This document shows, piece after piece, positions 6,492 to 8,479 of a stretch of 8,479 nt of DNA. The position numbers and the translations under genes are program-made. Below the pieces are notes generated by a model. That model did not search any database, was not told the origin of the DNA, and was given only the letters and a program-made list of their open reading frames with translations. The stretch is from the NCBI GenBank assembly GCA_002292895.1, contig DBCE01000267.1, positions 1 to 8,479 on the forward strand. The letters run 5' to 3'. How positions within the stretch are numbered: position 1 is the stretch's first letter; every line of letters begins with the position of its first letter. Source of the DNA: Phycisphaerales bacterium UBA966. GTDB taxonomy: Bacteria; Planctomycetota; Phycisphaerae; Phycisphaerales; SM1A02.

Positions 6492-7008
6492 ACTGCGCCG
6501 GCAGGAACTCCAGAATCACCGAAGTGCCATCCGAGAGTTGCAGGCGCCCGTCGGTGACCGACCAACGTGTCACTGCAGCGAGCGCATTGGCATAGGCCTG
6601 CTCAAGGTCCATACGCTCCGGCGGTCCTGCCATCCGTGTCATGCCAAGCAAGCCGAACTTCACAGTCGCCCCGTCCACAGCGCACGGTCCGAACCATCGG
6701 TTGACTCCGGCAAACCCACTCGCTTTGCCATCCGCGGCAATAAACAGGGTTGGCGTTCTGCCCGGGTCGACGACCCGCGTCCCAATCCGGGTGCAGTGCC
6801 ATTCGGTGCCCATGAGTGCCAACGTAGAAGCGGGGATTTCGCTCGGTGGTACTGCAGGCGTTGGCCCTGGCGCGGGGCGGGGTGATGGTGCGCATCCAGC
6901 CAGCAACGCCATTCCCAACGCCATGACGGTCGCTTGGAATGAAGCGTCACTGCGTGCTGAATGTGCGTGCGGATCGGACTGTTTGAGGGATGGGTGAAAA
7001 ATAGTCAT
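6490..7008 (-). CDS. META-domain (HslJ-like) lipoprotein
   Basis: A predicted lipoprotein of 172 residues. The N-terminal region ends in a hydrophobic stretch and the lipobox LLAGC (Cys39), then a proline-rich linker (about 40-60), then a META/DUF306 domain (about 65-172). Domain evidence: GTEW near 67-70, PTLFIAADGKASGFAGVNRWFG, VKFGLLGMTRMAG, and a C-terminal LQLSDGTSVILEF. Such domains occur in HslJ and related envelope proteins; their biochemical role is not settled. The start at ATG 7008 gives an unusually long polar stretch before the hydrophobic core. ATG 6924 would give a short, more conventional lipoprotein signal, so it is a real alternative. Neither has a clear Shine-Dalgarno. Two cysteines common in the family (GCN and MAC motifs) are Val102 and Gly128 here, while Cys72 and Cys109 are present. 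It diverges from the HAF-like gene and converges on the preceding gene. Confidence 0.85.
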   Translation of the reverse strand: MTIFHPSLKQSDPHAHSARSDASFQATVMALGMALLAGCAPSPRPAPGPTPAVPPSEIPASTLALMGTEWHCTRIGTRVVDPGRTPTLFIAADGKASGFAGVNRWFGPCAVDGATVKFGLLGMTRMAGPPERMDLEQAYANALAAVTRWSVTDGRLQLSDGTSVILEFLPAQ

Positions 7009-7021
7009 CGAAGTTTGAATT

Positions 7022-7033
7022 TTCCCTAGGGAA
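7022..7033. promoter_or_regulatory. 12-bp palindrome in a divergent intergenic region
   Basis: TTCCCTAGGGAA is a perfect palindrome placed 13 bases upstream of the lipoprotein start (7008) and 72 bases upstream of the HAF-like gene start (7106). The half-site TAGGGAA recurs at 4445-4451 upstream of the other dockerin-tailed gene. It could be an operator for a dimeric regulator, but no regulator is encoded in the window. Promoter elements around it are not clear. Confidence 0.35.
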
Positions 7034-7105
7034 TGCCGATTGTGCGGCGTACATTGAATCTGTTGCCAGGTTTGATTGGAAGGCCTAGCCATTGAGAGAG
7101 TACTC

Positions 7106-8371
7106 ATGAATATGAATCGAGCAATCACCGTCATCGCCATCGCCGCCTCCGCGCCCTTCATTGCCTCGACGCACGCCGGCGAACTGTTCCTCCTTGGAGC
7201 GGTTCCGTTTGCATACGCCTTCGACAGTGGCGCCAACGGCACGGTGGTGGCTGGTCAAGATGATTCGAAGTACTGGTACTGGACTCGGGACACCTGGGTG
7301 GTTGCACTTGAGGAGTCGGTTCCGCCCGGACAAGGTATTGGTGGAAACCCGTGCATCACCAATGACGGCGCAGTCATGACCTGCAGCACGTTGGTCGACT
7401 TGAATGGTGTTTCGAAGGCCGAGGCCACGTTGTACAACATCAATACGGTTGCCTACGACCCAGCGGTGGGGAGCCTCGGTTTCAACTGTGATGCTGAGCG
7501 CGATGGAGCGTGGGGCATGAATCCCACAGCATCTTTCGTGTGCGGATTAATTTGGAATAGTGGTTGCGCTGCCAGCGGGTTTGTGTGGGACTCCGCCACC
7601 GACACCATCAAGTTGATGCCAACCAAGTACTTCTTTAAGCCGACCCGCGCCAATGACATCAGCGATGATGGAACCGTTGTTGCCGGATGGAACGATGACT
7701 ACAACGGCTTTCGCCAAGCGTGCTTGTGGGTCAGGAATTCTTCGGGCAACTACATCGCTACCGTGCTGACGAACGGTCTCGCCACTCCCGCCAAGTTGTC
7801 TGAAGCCAGTGCCGTCAGCGGTAACGGCGTCTGGCTTGCTGGGCTGGGCCGAAGCAGCATTGACGACGGTGCCCCGTGGCGTTGGAGCGCGGCGACTGGC
7901 TATCAATCGCTTGGCGCCCAGCCAGTTCCTGGCGTTGGCGGAGCCACTGCCATGAATCCCGACGGCACCAAGATTCTGTGCTACATGGGTATTGCCGCGG
8001 CCTTGGGCGAGGGCTACATCTGGATTCAGGGCCGCGGCTATGTGGCGATGGAAGACTACGCCGCTGAGTTCGGCGTAACCATGCCGGATGGGGTCCGTTT
8101 GGCGCTGCCGCTCAGCATTTCCGCTGACGGATTGACGATCACCGGCACCGCGCGCGGACCGTTCGGTACCTCACCGTTTGTGCTCGACCTGCGTCAAAGC
8201 GGCGGATCGTGCGTGGGCGACCTGAATGGCGACGGCGGTGTGACCGGGGCTGATCTTGGCATACTTCTCGGTGATTGGGGTCAAGCCACGGCAAGCGACA
8301 TCGATGGAAATGGCGTTGTGGATGGCGCAGACCTTGGTCGGTTGCTCGGTGCCTGGGGTCCGTGCCCGTAA
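7106..8371 (+). CDS. secreted HAF-like repeat protein with dockerin-like C-terminus
   Basis: A 421-residue exported protein of unknown function. MNMNRAITVIAIAASAPFIASTHA is a signal peptide with likely cleavage after Ala24. The start at ATG 7106 follows GAGAGAG (7094-7100); ATG 7112 is a near alternative, and a TTG at 7076 would add residues unlike a signal peptide. The body has repeated S-x-D/N-G-x-x-x-x-G strands: FDSGANGTVVAG (39-50), ISDDGTVVAG (185-194), VSGNGVWLAG (237-246), MNPDGTKI (283-290) and ISADGLTITG (338-347). Several are followed by an aromatic W-containing strand (CLWV, PWRWS, YIWI), the pattern of HAF-family extracellular repeats. This suggests a beta-propeller-like fold. 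The tail (about 369-421) has two dockerin-type EF-hand loops. It is transcribed away from the META lipoprotein gene and ends with its own terminator. No active-site motif is recognised. Confidence 0.88.
   Translation: MNMNRAITVIAIAASAPFIASTHAGELFLLGAVPFAYAFDSGANGTVVAGQDDSKYWYWTRDTWVVALEESVPPGQGIGGNPCITNDGAVMTCSTLVDLNGVSKAEATLYNINTVAYDPAVGSLGFNCDAERDGAWGMNPTASFVCGLIWNSGCAASGFVWDSATDTIKLMPTKYFFKPTRANDISDDGTVVAGWNDDYNGFRQACLWVRNSSGNYIATVLTNGLATPAKLSEASAVSGNGVWLAGLGRSSIDDGAPWRWSAATGYQSLGAQPVPGVGGATAMNPDGTKILCYMGIAAALGEGYIWIQGRGYVAMEDYAAEFGVTMPDGVRLALPLSISADGLTITGTARGPFGTSPFVLDLRQSGGSCVGDLNGDGGVTGADLGILLGDWGQATASDIDGNGVVDGADLGRLLGAWGPCP
8219..8365 (+). repeat. two dockerin-type EF-hand repeats (coding)
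   Basis: The in-frame copies are DLNGDGGVTGADLGILLGDW (8219-8278, then G) and DIDGNGVVDGADLGRLLGAW (8297-8356, then GPC). They are homologous to the pair ending the other secreted protein, and the protein also ends in CP. The inner cysteine pair of that tail is replaced by QATAS, leaving one outer pair (codons starting at 8210 and 8363). Confidence 0.85.
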
Positions 8372-8405
8372 GTGACGGCGTGACTGCAAATCTGTAGAGT
8401 GTTCT

Positions 8406-8436
8406 ACGCGCCCCGACTGTCGGGGCGCGTTTCTTT
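8406..8436 (+). terminator. intrinsic terminator after the HAF-like gene
   Basis: A perfect 10-bp stem, ACGCGCCCCG (8406-8415) with CGGGGCGCGT (8421-8430), has the loop ACTGT and is followed by TTCTTT. It lies 34 bases past the stop at 8371. It could serve both strands if a converging gene ends at 8441. Confidence 0.87.
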
Positions 8437-8440
8437 CAGT

Positions 8441-8479
8441 TCACTCGCCGAGTTCCACATGATCATTCGTGCCGCCTTG
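8441..8479 (-). CDS. possible 3' end of a converging gene (partial)
   Basis: The minus-strand frame entering from the window edge reads QGGTNDHVELGE and stops at TGA (8443-8441), just before the terminator hairpin, which would suit a convergent gene pair. Against this, the plus strand has ATG 8459 reading MIIRAAL, which could instead be the next gene's start. Twelve codons cannot decide between them, and no family is recognisable. Confidence 0.25.
   Translation of the reverse strand, partial: QGGTNDHVELGE

Noticed and set aside
7009..7242. Upstream start (ATG 7242) for the META lipoprotein
   Set aside because: It would place 78 extra residues before the lipoprotein signal and overlap the 5' end of the divergent secreted gene.
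6250..8368. Cellulosome interpretation of the dockerin-like tails
   Set aside because: There is no glycoside hydrolase, carbohydrate-binding module or cohesin in the window. These tails occur widely in Phycisphaerae-type proteins.
1..8479. Search for a novel multi-gene system (defence, mobile, biosynthetic), CRISPR array or RNA gene
   Set aside because: No transposase, integrase, nuclease, reverse transcriptase, spaced direct repeats or tRNA/rRNA-like sequence was seen. The genes are housekeeping or individually transcribed secreted proteins.

Overview
The window looks like an ordinary chromosomal segment of a GC-rich bacterium, most likely a planctomycete of the Phycisphaerae/Phycisphaerales type. 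The main reason is the C-terminal tail of two secreted proteins, a doubled EF-hand-like dockerin repeat of the form DLNGDxxVxGADLxxLLxxWGxC ending in CP and a stop. As far as I know, this tail is very common on exported proteins of that group. The placement is inference from motif style, not from a database search.

Left part (1-1584, minus strand): rpmE (ribosomal protein L31, zinc-free form with an Ala/Pro/Lys-rich tail) is followed by a strong intrinsic terminator and then by prfA (peptide chain release factor 1). Another minus-strand gene may begin before the window edge.

Middle part (1725-4332, plus strand): an Nramp-family divalent metal transporter (mntH type) is followed after 40 bp by truD (tRNA pseudouridine-13 synthase). 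They may be co-transcribed. The mntH promoter region is divergent from rpmE.

Right part (4333-8479): three genes for exported proteins of unknown role. The first is a 614-residue secreted protein with about eight imperfect 60-70-residue units of beta-repeat type plus a dockerin-like tail. The second is a minus-strand META-domain lipoprotein. The third is a 421-residue secreted protein with HAF-like repeats and a similar dockerin-like tail. Strong hairpin terminators follow both plus-strand secreted genes. The lipoprotein gene and the HAF-like gene diverge from a 97-bp intergenic region holding a perfect 12-bp palindrome.

The translation and tRNA-modification genes are housekeeping. The right part is lineage-specific surface or secreted protein territory. 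I see no mobile element, CRISPR array, RNA gene, toxin-antitoxin pair or defence system, and nothing I would call a new multi-gene system. The points most worth a second look are the paired cysteine loss in the META protein, the repeat architecture and the differing cysteine pattern of the two dockerin-like tails, the divergence from the RF1 consensus around the GGQ and switch-loop regions, and the shared TAGGGAA element upstream of the secreted genes.
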